In this document: one piece after another, positions 1-8,080 of the stretch
Numbering within the stretch: the stretch's first letter is position 1
How the letters are laid out: the number at the start of each line of letters is the position of its first letter
DNA from: Paenibacillus sp. Root444D2
GTDB lineage: Bacteria > Bacillota > Bacilli > Paenibacillales > NBRC-103111
DNA length: 64,000 nucleotides
Reading direction: 5' to 3'
NCBI RefSeq assembly: GCF_001426375.1
Contig: NZ_LMEO01000034.1
Span: 330,284 to 394,283 of the forward strand
Notes under the pieces: model-generated
What the model saw: the letters and a program-made list of their open reading frames with translations, nothing else
Database searches by the model: none
Told to the model about the DNA's origin: nothing
Program-made: the position numbers and the translations under genes

Positions 1-2
1 AT

Positions 3-95
3 CAAGTTAGAAGGGCGTTCATCGTTTCGTACCAGGAGGCGACGGTACCGATCGGGCGGGGGAAGCAGCACATCGTTCTGCGTCCTGCGATCTGA
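3..95 (+). CDS. Possible C-terminal end of an upstream gene (partial)
   Basis: The third forward frame is open from the window edge to a TGA at 93-95 and would give about 30 C-terminal residues ending in LRPAI. It stops 21 bases before the next start, which is a normal operon spacing. I do not recognise the family. Frame 1 is also open across this short stretch, so the call rests only on spacing and is weak. Confidence 0.25.
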   Translation, partial: QVRRAFIVSYQEATVPIGRGKQHIVLRPAI

Positions 96-116
96 GCTGC
101 AAGGAGAGAGTAAGCA

Positions 117-962
117 TTGATAAACGCGACCCAACTGGCGGATCATCTCGATAAATCCGTGTTCTCGATCGCTTTTGCTGGAAATACGATACTCCAGGCC
201 GGTACGTATCAAGCACCGTACATTCACAACATTCATTCCATTCACTATATCGTAAGAGGCACGGGTTTCTACGTGATGAACAACGTCAAATATACTCTAG
301 AAGCGGGATCCGTCATGATGTTTGTTCCCGAGACGACGTTCGAATGGTCGGTCTCGGAGGCAGAAGACGTTGAAATTTACCATATCCGGTTCGACTACCG
401 AATTTGTTGTAAAGAGAAGCAGGAGTGGATTTCACGGTCTTCTGACAGCTGGCTTGCCCCTTTGCGCGGCATGCTTACGACAGTTCGGCCGGCCGAAGTC
501 CGTAGATGCTTTGATAAGGTGTTTCAACTATGGAAAGCCTACGATCCCATTTGGCAATATCGCTGCAATTTGGCGTTTCGGGAGCTATGGCTTTCCTTGA
601 TCGACAATATGTACGATCAACAGTACAGTAGTGACGCGGATTCGGCGATTCAGTTCACGTATCGGTATATCGCGGACCATTTCCAGTCTCCTTTAACCGT
701 TGAGCAGTTGGCCAAGAAGGCCGGGCTCAGCGCGGGCTATTACTCCCGGCAGTTCAAGCGGCTCACCGGATTCGTGCCAAAAGACTACATCATTCGTCTG
801 CGGGTTACTAAAGCGAAGGAACTACTGGAACGCTCTGGGCTGACATTAACCGATATATCCAAGCTCGTCGGCTACGAGGACGAATTTTACTTCAGTCGGA
901 TTTTCAAGAGGATTACTGGAATGACTCCTTCGTCCTATGCAAAACAATCGAAGAAGCTGTAA
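117..962 (+). CDS. AraC-family transcriptional regulator with N-terminal cupin
   Basis: This 281-residue protein has a cupin-like sensing domain over roughly residues 20-100 and a double helix-turn-helix AraC domain over roughly 180-278. The second half shows the usual AraC signature, with YYSRQFKRLTG in the first HTH and DEFYFSRIFKRITGMTPSSY in the second. The start is a TTG at 117, chosen because AAGGAGAG at 101-108 sits at a good distance. Such regulators normally sense a sugar or glycan fragment and activate nearby carbohydrate genes. Here the downstream DNA is decayed, so its target may be the gene cut off by the left window edge or may lie elsewhere. Family assignment is firm; the ligand is unknown. 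Confidence 0.9.
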   Translation: MINATQLADHLDKSVFSIAFAGNTILQAGTYQAPYIHNIHSIHYIVRGTGFYVMNNVKYTLEAGSVMMFVPETTFEWSVSEAEDVEIYHIRFDYRICCKEKQEWISRSSDSWLAPLRGMLTTVRPAEVRRCFDKVFQLWKAYDPIWQYRCNLAFRELWLSLIDNMYDQQYSSDADSAIQFTYRYIADHFQSPLTVEQLAKKAGLSAGYYSRQFKRLTGFVPKDYIIRLRVTKAKELLERSGLTLTDISKLVGYEDEFYFSRIFKRITGMTPSSYAKQSKKL

Positions 963-989
963 ACTTTTGCTTGCCCTCACAGGTTCTAA

Positions 990-1379
990 AGGTACATCGC
1001 GGGCCTGGACGGGCTGGCAAATACGCTTCTGCAGCTTGGCTTATCGGTTATGATGCTGTCCCCATTTGTGCTATTCACCGATGGCTACAATTTCTTTTCA
1101 TTCACCAGCGCACCGATTATATTGATGCTTATGTTGGGTATCATTCATGGCGGGATTGGATTTTATCTTTTCTTTGCAGGAATGAAAGGACTTATAGGCC
1201 AAAGCATCGCTGTATTGAGTTATATCGACCCCCTAACTTCACTATTAATTTCAGTTCTGGTTGTTGGAGAGAGGATGAGTTTGCAGCAGCTTATCGGCGC
1301 TGCCATGCTATTGGGCTCCATATGGATAGGTGAAGCAGGCGGAGAGATGAAAAGGGGAAATAACAACCCTTCAAAATGA
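990..1379 (+). pseudogene. EamA/DMT-family transporter, C-terminal remnant
   Basis: The frame carrying MMLSPFVLFTD starts only after a TAA at 987-989 and covers about 130 residues, half or less of a 10-helix EamA carrier. It holds hydrophobic helices and the typical C-terminal EamA signature around RMSLQQLIGAAMLLGSIWIGE, where the last helix follows a short conserved loop. No ribosome binding site or sensible start precedes it, and the N-terminal half is missing because the AraC gene ends at 962. I read it as a 5'-truncated relic of a drug/metabolite transporter. The annotated-looking ATG at 1050 is an internal methionine. Confidence 0.7.
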
Positions 1380-1461
1380 GAAGTGTAACTCGACATAGAA
1401 ACAAGGTAACTGACAGAATCGGCTAGCCTGTTAAACTAACGGCGAACTTATGGTTTAACAA

Positions 1462-1512
1462 AAAAGGGGTTTCACATATTAGATATGACTAGTATGTGAA
1501 ACCTTTTATTTA
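1462..1512. terminator. Bidirectional intrinsic terminator
   Basis: An 11-bp perfect stem (GGTTTCACATA at 1468-1478 with TATGTGAAACC at 1493-1503) is flanked by an A-run on the left and CCTTTTATTT on the right. It can end transcription from the EamA remnant on the plus strand and from the helveticin-like gene on the minus strand. Confidence 0.8.
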
Positions 1513-1712
1513 ATAATAGTTTTTTAAATTTAAGTCTTGATAAACTGCGAAAATAAAGTTGTAGACTGACAGCAACGTTAAGCTAAACGGGCAGTTTTCA
1601 CTAATATGAAGAAGAAATTACAATACCCATTAATTGTGGCGAAATGCTTAGATCATGTGTTAGATTCTTTAATGCGAACACTTATGGTGACCAATTCCAG
1701 TTTGGCGGTTAT

Positions 1713-2702
1713 TTAAAATATGCTATCAGGAACGTAATAAATTTTCTGCGTATTTTGTTTATTTACTGGGTCTGTAACTATATTAAAATAAACGTTACCG
1801 TTTTTTGTCTGTACTCCCTCAATTTCATGGGTTCCCACATTTGTAATATTCACAAGGGTTTTGTATGCTCCTGTGTTGTTCATCATAGCAATCTGCGGAG
1901 TTTGACCTTCCGCGCCGCCTGACGTATATATTTCCGTATTATCGAGCATATCAACACCCTGGAAAGATCCGTTCGGTCTGACTATAGCACTTCCCGACTG
2001 CGTAAAGCTGGTAACGCAGGCGCTTACCGCCGCAGCACTGTCCATTCGAACCTGTTCATTGCTGTCAAGAAGCTGGTTCAATGTTACCGTGTCATAAATT
2101 GACCAAGTTACAGTTCCTTCTGCAGTTTGTATGCGGAAAATAGTATTGGTACTGTTGCCGCCGCTATCAACGCGGTATGTCGTACCTAAACTTGTACCAG
2201 TCTCATTGGCGTAATTCATATAGGTGAACCGATGAAGATCCGTATAATCATATGTCGCGCCGGCCGAGTATTGAAGTCTTGCTACCTGGAGCGACCAGTA
2301 ATACGATGTTGAAGGATCCGCTTTCGAACTGAAATAAAAGTAATTTATATCATTATATGTGTACATATCAAGTGTTTGGCAATGACCGGCATTGGTGACG
2401 GTCATTTCATCAACGTATGTTGCGTCACTTCCGTTTATGAGTAATCTTGAAAGATAGCATGTTCCCCCAGACCGCTGAGTTACGTAAAGATACGTTGAAG
2501 CGATATAAGCCTTCTGAACAGCCAGGTTGTGATTAAGTCCTTTGAGATTGTATGCGAGTGTTGCTGAAGCGTTTACAGTTTTAGCAGGAGTTGCCGCAAA
2601 TACGGGCAAAACAGACATTCCCAAAATAAGAATTGCGAGAACAACAGATGTGAGTAGTTTTAATTGCCTTTTAATAAGGCTCAATGCTTGAACTTGAAAC
2701 AT
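1713..2702 (-). CDS. Secreted helveticin-J-like protein (putative class III bacteriocin)
   Basis: The 329-residue product starts at the ATG read on the minus strand from 2702, because AAAGGAGGT lies six bases upstream; a longer frame to 2783 has no such signal. A clear signal peptide (two lysine/arginine residues, then LLTSVVLAILILGMSVLPVFA) should be cut before ATPAKT. The mature part lines up in motif order with helveticin J: a YLYVTQR strand, GHCQTLDMYTY, VARLQYSAG followed by DLHRFTYMNYAN, an SFQGVDM segment and a final THEIEGVQ. These proteins are predicted beta-propeller-like bacteriocins or lytic proteins. There is no immunity gene nearby. Its own promoter, a cre-like box and a leader hairpin lie upstream. 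The bacteriocin role is inferred from family membership. Confidence 0.65.
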   Translation of the reverse strand: MFQVQALSLIKRQLKLLTSVVLAILILGMSVLPVFAATPAKTVNASATLAYNLKGLNHNLAVQKAYIASTYLYVTQRSGGTCYLSRLLINGSDATYVDEMTVTNAGHCQTLDMYTYNDINYFYFSSKADPSTSYYWSLQVARLQYSAGATYDYTDLHRFTYMNYANETGTSLGTTYRVDSGGNSTNTIFRIQTAEGTVTWSIYDTVTLNQLLDSNEQVRMDSAAAVSACVTSFTQSGSAIVRPNGSFQGVDMLDNTEIYTSGGAEGQTPQIAMMNNTGAYKTLVNITNVGTHEIEGVQTKNGNVYFNIVTDPVNKQNTQKIYYVPDSIF

Positions 2703-2807
2703 ACTGATACCTCCTTTGTTGTGCAATCCTTTACATCTTGCTCCAATGCTCCATGCTACTTGGCCGTAAGCCTCAAGCGGCACCTCCTTATTGTCGGATG
2801 AGCCCAG

Positions 2808-2879
2808 TCAACAAAATAAAAACCCCAACAATAAGACAGGCTCGCAGGCGAGCGAATCAAATTGTTCGGGTTTTCTCAT
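2808..2879 (-). CDS. Possible 23-residue leader peptide within the attenuator
   Basis: On the minus strand an ATG at 2879 opens a 23-codon frame ending at TGA (2808-2810), with a GGAG-like element just upstream. The frame runs straight through both arms of the hairpin at 2821-2872, which is the arrangement of a translation-controlled attenuator. No run of codons for one amino acid is obvious. It could be a chance frame. Confidence 0.25.
   Translation of the reverse strand: MRKPEQFDSLACEPVLLLGFLFC
2821..2872 (-). terminator. Leader hairpin/attenuator upstream of the helveticin-like gene
   Basis: Read on the minus strand, AACCCGAACAAT pairs with ATTGTTGGGGTT (one mismatch in 12) and is followed at once by TTTTTATTTTG. 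An inner hairpin GCTCGC-CT-GCGAGC sits in the loop. It lies about 70-120 bases after the predicted transcription start and about 120 bases before the gene, so it looks like an intrinsic terminator inside the 5' leader. It could also stop plus-strand transcripts, since the other side reads GGGTTTTC. Confidence 0.6.
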
Positions 2880-2918
2880 GGACTCCAACCGTCACATATA
2901 TTCATATTAGGGTGAAAA

Positions 2919-2933
2919 GTAAGCGCTTTCAAA
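2919..2933 (-). promoter_or_regulatory. cre-like catabolite response element
   Basis: TGAAAGCGCTTAC on the minus strand closely fits the CcpA consensus with the central CG. It lies just downstream of the predicted -10 box, a position typical of repression by glucose. Confidence 0.6.
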
Positions 2934-2947
2934 GCGATTACATGATC

Positions 2948-2976
2948 ATGTTAACAGTTTGTTTCCAGAAAGTCAA
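2948..2976 (-). promoter_or_regulatory. Sigma-A promoter of the helveticin-like gene
   Basis: On the minus strand TTGACT (2971-2976) and TAACAT (2948-2953) are separated by 17 bases. Transcription should start near 2941, giving a leader of about 240 bases before the start at 2702. Confidence 0.6.
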
Positions 2977-3058
2977 GCGATATTTGGCAGCCGGCTTTGC
3001 CAAGCTGATTAGGTTGAAGCAATAGAGCAAATATAAAACCGGGAGTGGGACGTTTTGA

Positions 3059-3220
3059 TACCGTGGACAGCAAAGTGTAATAATCTGGTTTCTAGCCAAC
3101 GAGGTCGATGGTAAGCTCGCTGCAGGAGACGATATTGAGGAAGTAGCTTTCTTCTCCTCTGATGAATTACCAATTATGGCTTTTCCTACACATGATATTA
3201 TTTTGAAAAAAATTAATTGA
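3059..3220 (+). pseudogene. NUDIX hydrolase, C-terminal remnant
   Basis: After a TGA at 3056-3058 the frame gives about 53 residues that include LAAGDDIEEVAFFSSDELP and AFPTHDIIL, the typical end of a NUDIX hydrolase. The NUDIX box and N-terminus are missing and no start signal is present, so this is a relic. Confidence 0.6.
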
Positions 3221-3282
3221 TGAGTGCCATATTTCATAGCGAACGTAATTTTAATGAAGCTGCACTAAACGGGGGTAAAGGA

Positions 3283-3466
3283 ATGTTTCTAAGATCAGCA
3301 GAGGATCAGGAGCTTATTGAGACATGCAAAAGAGTGCCGAACCGAACTTATGCAGGCAATTACAGGACTAAGTGATTTTGATAATGATATGATTAGAGCC
3401 CCTGGCAAATGGTCGATCAGAGAAATTGTTCATCTCGAAAATGAACTAAAACAATCGCCCAATTGA
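3283..3466 (+). pseudogene. DinB/YfiT-like protein fragment with a frameshift
   Basis: An ATG at 3283 opens MFLRSAEDQELIE and is soon closed. Switching frame near 3325 gives a run with LMQAITGLSDFDND and then APGKWSIREIVHLE, the conserved DinB-family helix end with the WSIREI motif, until TGA at 3464-3466. A full DinB-like protein is around 150 residues, so this is truncated and frameshifted. Confidence 0.5.
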
Positions 3467-3532
3467 ATTAGAAACCTGCCTTCCCGTGCTCATGTATAAG
3501 AACCCTCCAACTAATTTTGAAACAACACAATC

Positions 3533-3562
3533 GGAGCCATACGGTTCTGTGGGCTCCCTTTT
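3533..3562 (+). terminator. Weak hairpin terminator
   Basis: GGAGCC (3533-3538) pairs with GGCTCC (3552-3557), followed by CTTTTCT. It probably ended the decayed genes upstream. The T-run is short. Confidence 0.4.
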
Positions 3563-3726
3563 CTGATTAATTAACGCAGTTTACACTGGATTCTCCACTA
3601 TCAAAGTATGCAACGGTTCTGCTAACACCCCTCATTTATAATCCATCTCCCACCTCCATATCTCAAAAAAACCTTTACAAAAACAAAGAGGAAACGTGAC
3701 CTTGATGGCGAATGATATTTACCAGC

Positions 3727-3755
3727 AATTAATAAATCTAATAGATTTATTAATT
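3727..3755. promoter_or_regulatory. 29-bp dyad operator (site 1), likely ROK target
   Basis: AATTAATAAATC (3727-3738) and GATTTATTAATT (3744-3755) form a perfect 12-bp inverted repeat around a 5-base spacer. The same dyad, with few changes and the same spacer, occurs at 9390-9418 and 9521-9549 between a ROK repressor gene and a sugar transporter. It lies about 75 bases before the start of the metallophosphoesterase gene, so that gene probably belongs to the same regulon. Confidence 0.65.
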
Positions 3756-3828
3756 GACTACTCGAATGGAGCTATTTCCTGTACTTCGAAATCATTGTGT
3801 AAATTGAAACCAAGGAGATGACTAACAA

Positions 3829-6800
3829 GTGAAAAAGAAACTGTTAACCCGCTGCTTCACCTGCCTGCTGGTCACACAGCTTGTCGCCGGCTCTCTGCTG
3901 CCGCTTAGCAGCGCTGCAGCTGCAGAAAGCGCAGCCGCCATTCCCCGCATGCTTATTACTGAAATTGTCCCCGACTCGGGTGGAGACGATGCGCTGGGAG
4001 AGGATCCCTTCGAGTACCTAGAGGTTTATAACAACAGTGACCAGTCGATTGACTTCAAGGACTACTCTATTTTATACAGGTACCCGGGAGATCCCGGCAA
4101 TGATTTGTTCTGGCGGCCTTACACCGATGAACAGATAATCATCCAGCCTAAGCAGACCATGGTTTTCTGGGCGGTTACGCCATCAGGGGAGCCCAAGAAG
4201 GTGGCTGACTTTAATCAGCATTTTCAAACCTCGCTCGTTGAAAATAAAGACATAGTCCGGATTCCCGGGGGTCTTAACAACCTGAGGGAAAGAACCATCG
4301 TGGTGGCGACTAATACGGGAACAGACATTGTACGCGCAAGTTATAATCCGGGCGTGATCGATACGGCGGCGGATCTGAGTGTCGAGTACGGTGTTCCGGA
4401 CGACGGCAGTCTCGATATGAAGAAACTCAGCTCCAAGACGGTGCCGGCCTCCCCGGGAACCTTCAACTCGGCTAACGTACCCGCGGAGCCTGTCCGTACT
4501 GTGAACGACCCTGTTCCGCCGTCGGTAAAAGATCTTACGGATCTCTCCGGCATCGACCTGATCAAGCCGATTGAGCTGATGGCCGAAGCGGCAGATGATC
4601 GTCTGCTTGCGTCCGTTAATCTATATTATAAATCCAACAAGACGACGAATTATAAAATGGTAACCTTGCCGCGCGGCGCCGACGGACGCTTCCGCTATTC
4701 TTTGGAGATGATGGAATGGTTCGGGAGCCCGACGCTCGACTACTATTTCCAAGCGTCTGATACCTTCAACGAAACGTCTACGGCTCCGAGAACGCTCAGC
4801 CTGGCGGGGAATGAGATAAGCCCTGCGCTGAACGTTCGTGAAGGCGATATTCTGTCAGGTGAGCGGGTTCTGATCGGTTCGTCTGCCACCGAAGGGTCCA
4901 TGTCGCTGTTGATCGACGGCCAGCCGGTCAGTCCAACGGAACATGCTCTCGAGAAAACGGCTTATTTCGTATTTGAAGCGGACGACATAGACAAAGGGCA
5001 GAACGTGACCACCATGGGCACTGAGACGCTCCACTTGATTCCGTTCAGCACTCAGGACTACAAAACTATGGTAGTACCGGTACGCCCCGATTTGTTCAAG
5101 TACGGTCAAGCGAATCCGATTGCCCTGCGTGCGGGTTCAGTAACCAGGCCTTATTATGAGAACCAGCCGGAGCCCGGCCTGGATGATTTCAATATCCGCA
5201 ATGTCCGGCTTGTTTTGGCGGACGGTACGGTCATCCGCGACCCGAAATATGCGAATCCGGCAACCATACTCGACATGGGAGATAACGGACGCTTCCTTCC
5301 GGTAGTATACTTCAATTTCACGATTCCCGAGCGCTATTGGGACGGGATCTCTTACCGATGGAATACCGCATCAGCCGTTGATGGACCTCATCGGGTCGAA
5401 GTGTCGCTGCCTGACGGCAGCAAGGACACAGCGAGCGTGATGGTAGACAATCAGGGTCCGGTAGTAACTGCGAATATTACGGAAGGCAGTACTTACAAAG
5501 GGGCTTTTGATATACAAGCTTCCGCATCGGATGCTGCTTCCTCCGTCAAATCCTTCGAGGTGAAACTGGATGGCAGGCTCATTGAGGTTCCGTATTCCAC
5601 CTCCTCTGCGGCTCTCACTCCGGGGGAGCATATTCTTGTGCTTAAGGCTGTAGACGCCGGGGGCAAATCGACGGAGAAAACGATCAAGTTCACAACTCCT
5701 GCAGAGCTTCCGGGTAAGCCGCTCCTAGCGGCGCCAGCGGACGGAGAACAGGATACGGACACGAACGTGAGCCTGCAGGTATCGGTTTCCGATCCCACCG
5801 GCGACCCGCTGAACGTGAAGTTCTTTAAAGGGCAAAAGATCACCGCCGCGGATGCGGGAGTGATTGCTTATAAGCATGCGGCTGATGTGGAGCCCCCTCT
5901 GACCATGACGAGTCCGGGAGAAACGCAGCTGACTACCGAAGAACAAACAGCCGCCGGAGCCTCCGATGACCATTACGTTACTACGGACTCGACTCAACAG
6001 TTTCCTTATCAGCGCTTTGAAGTAGAGGTGGGGGCGGAAATAGACGCTGGCGACCGTCTCGAGCTTAGCTGGGAAGGGCATTCGCTCAAGGGCCGTAAAA
6101 TAAGTTTGTATGCGTGGAATCATATTACCGTGAAATGGGACTCCCTGGCGTCCACGGTGGCAGATTCGGAGGAAGATTTTACACTCTCTGCAGCGGTGGA
6201 CGGCGGTAATTATGCAAGAAGCGGTAAAGTGCAAGTCCTGATTCAGGACGAGATTCCGCGCCGTGAGCAGTACGATTTTACCATTGCCTCTATACCGGAC
6301 ACACAGATATACGCGGAAGTTCAGCCGGAGTATTTTGAGTCCCAAGTCAATTTCCTGCGCGATGCCAAAGAATTGATGAATATTCAATATGTGATGCAAG
6401 TGGGGGACATTGTAAACTCAGCAGGCATCAAAGGACAGTGGGAACGTGTGGATAAGTTCATGAAGGTGGTGGAAGATGCGCAAATTCCTTGGGGCGTAGC
6501 TGCGGGCAACCATGACGTATTCGACGGAGGAGCTACGTCAGTGCCGGATTACTCGGAATTCTCAAAGTATTTCGGAGAGAATCGCTTTAAGGATAAGCCT
6601 TACTACGGAGAGTCGTACAAAGATAACAAAGGTCACTATGATCTGATTTCGGCGAGCGGCAACGATTTTATTTTCGTCTATATGGGCTGGGGCTTTAATG
6701 ATGAGGACATGGGATGGATGAACAACGTTCTGAAGCAGTATCCGGACCGTAAAGCGGTCATTGTGGTTCATGAATATTTGCAAAATAACGCAGCGAGATC

Positions 6801-7863
6801 TGCAACCGGCAATCAGATGTACCAAAAGGTGGTAGTGCCGAATCCTAACGTATGGATGGTCATGAGCGGTCATTTCACCGGAAGTGCGCTGCGTACCGAC
6901 CAGCTTGACGATAACAAGGATGGACAGCCGGATCGCAAAGTATACCAGATTCTTAACGATTACCAGGGCATTCCGAATGGTGGAAATGGATATTTGAAGC
7001 TTCTCCATTTTGATACGAAGACGGATACCGTCTATGTTAATACGTATTCGCCGTATTTGGACGATTACAATTATTACGATCCGACCAAGGACGAATTTAA
7101 GCTTCCGCTGGACCTGAAGCCAATGCTAAAAAGAGTGGCAACCGATGCGATGACGGTAAAAGTGTACGCTAACGACGCGATCGGATCGGCGCAAGCGGCC
7201 AGCGGTTCCACAGCCATGGTCAACTGGAATGGCCTGAAGGGCAGCACGAATTACGAATGGTACGCACTGGCGGAGGACAGCTTCGGCGGAAGGACTTATT
7301 CGGATATTTGGTCTTTCCGCACCCGGCTTACCGTTGAAGCCCCGCAAGGTGTGATGGCGGCAAACGTGACTGCGGGTTCGGCGCAGTTGAGCTGGTCCCC
7401 GGTAACAGCATCCGACGGAAGCAGCGTTACCTACCAGGTGTACGACAGTCATGGGGCCGTATCTACATCTACGGTAACTGGTACGGTGTATAATTTGACG
7501 GGATTGGAGCCGGACACGGTGTATACGTTCCAGGTAAAGACCGTACACTCTTCGGGAGCGGAATCTATGCTCAGCGATCCGGTAAGTTTTAAGACAACGA
7601 TCGACTTGCCTGCTCTACAGAACGGCTTGCAGCGCTTTATTGCCTCCGGTAAGGTTACCCATCCGCTGGCCATACAGCTGGAAAATGCGCTAAGCCAGGC
7701 GGACAAAGATATGCAGATGGGACAGCGGGATCAGGCAGCCAAGAAGATCGAGGACTTTATGAAGCACCTTTCTAATAAAGCACATCAAGAATTGGCGGCA
7801 GCGGACGCCCGGCAGTGGCTGAATGATAAAGCTGAGGCTCTGCTTCGCGTCTGGGTCAGATGA
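3829..7863 (+). CDS. Large secreted multidomain metallophosphoesterase (LTD-Ig-MPP-FN3-FIMAH)
   Basis: This 1344-residue protein begins at GTG 3829 behind AAGGAG at 3812-3817. A signal peptide covers residues 1-33. A lamin-tail domain follows (about 38-160, starting RMLITEIVPDSGGDD), then Ig-like beta domains to about 810. The calcineurin-type phosphoesterase core runs from about 815 to 1090, with metal ligands visible as D824 (IPDTQ), D860 (VGDIV), N894-H895-D896 (GNHD), H981 (VVHEY) and H1015 (SGHFTG). A fibronectin type III domain lies at about 1168-1250, and a FIMAH-like helical tail at about 1263-1344. No LPXTG or SLH anchor was seen. The substrate is unknown; the shared operator suggests a link to uptake of a phosphorylated or phosphodiester-containing glycan. 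Confidence 0.85.
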   Translation: MKKKLLTRCFTCLLVTQLVAGSLLPLSSAAAAESAAAIPRMLITEIVPDSGGDDALGEDPFEYLEVYNNSDQSIDFKDYSILYRYPGDPGNDLFWRPYTDEQIIIQPKQTMVFWAVTPSGEPKKVADFNQHFQTSLVENKDIVRIPGGLNNLRERTIVVATNTGTDIVRASYNPGVIDTAADLSVEYGVPDDGSLDMKKLSSKTVPASPGTFNSANVPAEPVRTVNDPVPPSVKDLTDLSGIDLIKPIELMAEAADDRLLASVNLYYKSNKTTNYKMVTLPRGADGRFRYSLEMMEWFGSPTLDYYFQASDTFNETSTAPRTLSLAGNEISPALNVREGDILSGERVLIGSSATEGSMSLLIDGQPVSPTEHALEKTAYFVFEADDIDKGQNVTTMGTETLHLIPFSTQDYKTMVVPVRPDLFKYGQANPIALRAGSVTRPYYENQPEPGLDDFNIRNVRLVLADGTVIRDPKYANPATILDMGDNGRFLPVVYFNFTIPERYWDGISYRWNTASAVDGPHRVEVSLPDGSKDTASVMVDNQGPVVTANITEGSTYKGAFDIQASASDAASSVKSFEVKLDGRLIEVPYSTSSAALTPGEHILVLKAVDAGGKSTEKTIKFTTPAELPGKPLLAAPADGEQDTDTNVSLQVSVSDPTGDPLNVKFFKGQKITAADAGVIAYKHAADVEPPLTMTSPGETQLTTEEQTAAGASDDHYVTTDSTQQFPYQRFEVEVGAEIDAGDRLELSWEGHSLKGRKISLYAWNHITVKWDSLASTVADSEEDFTLSAAVDGGNYARSGKVQVLIQDEIPRREQYDFTIASIPDTQIYAEVQPEYFESQVNFLRDAKELMNIQYVMQVGDIVNSAGIKGQWERVDKFMKVVEDAQIPWGVAAGNHDVFDGGATSVPDYSEFSKYFGENRFKDKPYYGESYKDNKGHYDLISASGNDFIFVYMGWGFNDEDMGWMNNVLKQYPDRKAVIVVHEYLQNNAARSATGNQMYQKVVVPNPNVWMVMSGHFTGSALRTDQLDDNKDGQPDRKVYQILNDYQGIPNGGNGYLKLLHFDTKTDTVYVNTYSPYLDDYNYYDPTKDEFKLPLDLKPMLKRVATDAMTVKVYANDAIGSAQAASGSTAMVNWNGLKGSTNYEWYALAEDSFGGRTYSDIWSFRTRLTVEAPQGVMAANVTAGSAQLSWSPVTASDGSSVTYQVYDSHGAVSTSTVTGTVYNLTGLEPDTVYTFQVKTVHSSGAESMLSDPVSFKTTIDLPALQNGLQRFIASGKVTHPLAIQLENALSQADKDMQMGQRDQAAKKIEDFMKHLSNKAHQELAAADARQWLNDKAEALLRVWVR

Positions 7864-7880
7864 CCTGCCTGCAAGGCGCA

Positions 7881-7929
7881 AGCAACAAAAAAACCCCTGG
7901 AAGATTGCTTCCAGGGTTTTTTTGTTGCT
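7881..7929. terminator. Bidirectional terminator between converging genes
   Basis: CCCTGGAAG (7895-7903) pairs with CTTCCAGGG (7908-7916), flanked by seven A on the left and seven T on the right, and the complementarity continues through AGCAAC/GTTGCT. It separates the metallophosphoesterase gene from the opposing ROK gene. Confidence 0.9.
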
Positions 7930-8080
7930 TTCTTCAAGTTTGGAGCAACCGCGAGTAAAGCCTCATTTCGGTCTTATGTGAGCGCTCCATTCAGCACAGT
8001 GTAATCTGGGGACCCGCGCAAGTGCTGTGCCAGATTACGCCCAGCTCGCCAGGCAGTCCATTTGGGCCAAATGGCGCGGT

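Noticed and set aside
1644-1922. 92-residue forward frame opposite the helveticin-like gene
   Set aside because: Cysteine-rich nonsense with no start signal; the reverse gene is well supported.
5725-6399. 224-residue reverse frame inside the metallophosphoesterase gene
   Set aside because: The opposite strand holds a well-supported protein with metal motifs; the reverse frame has no recognisable domain or start signal.
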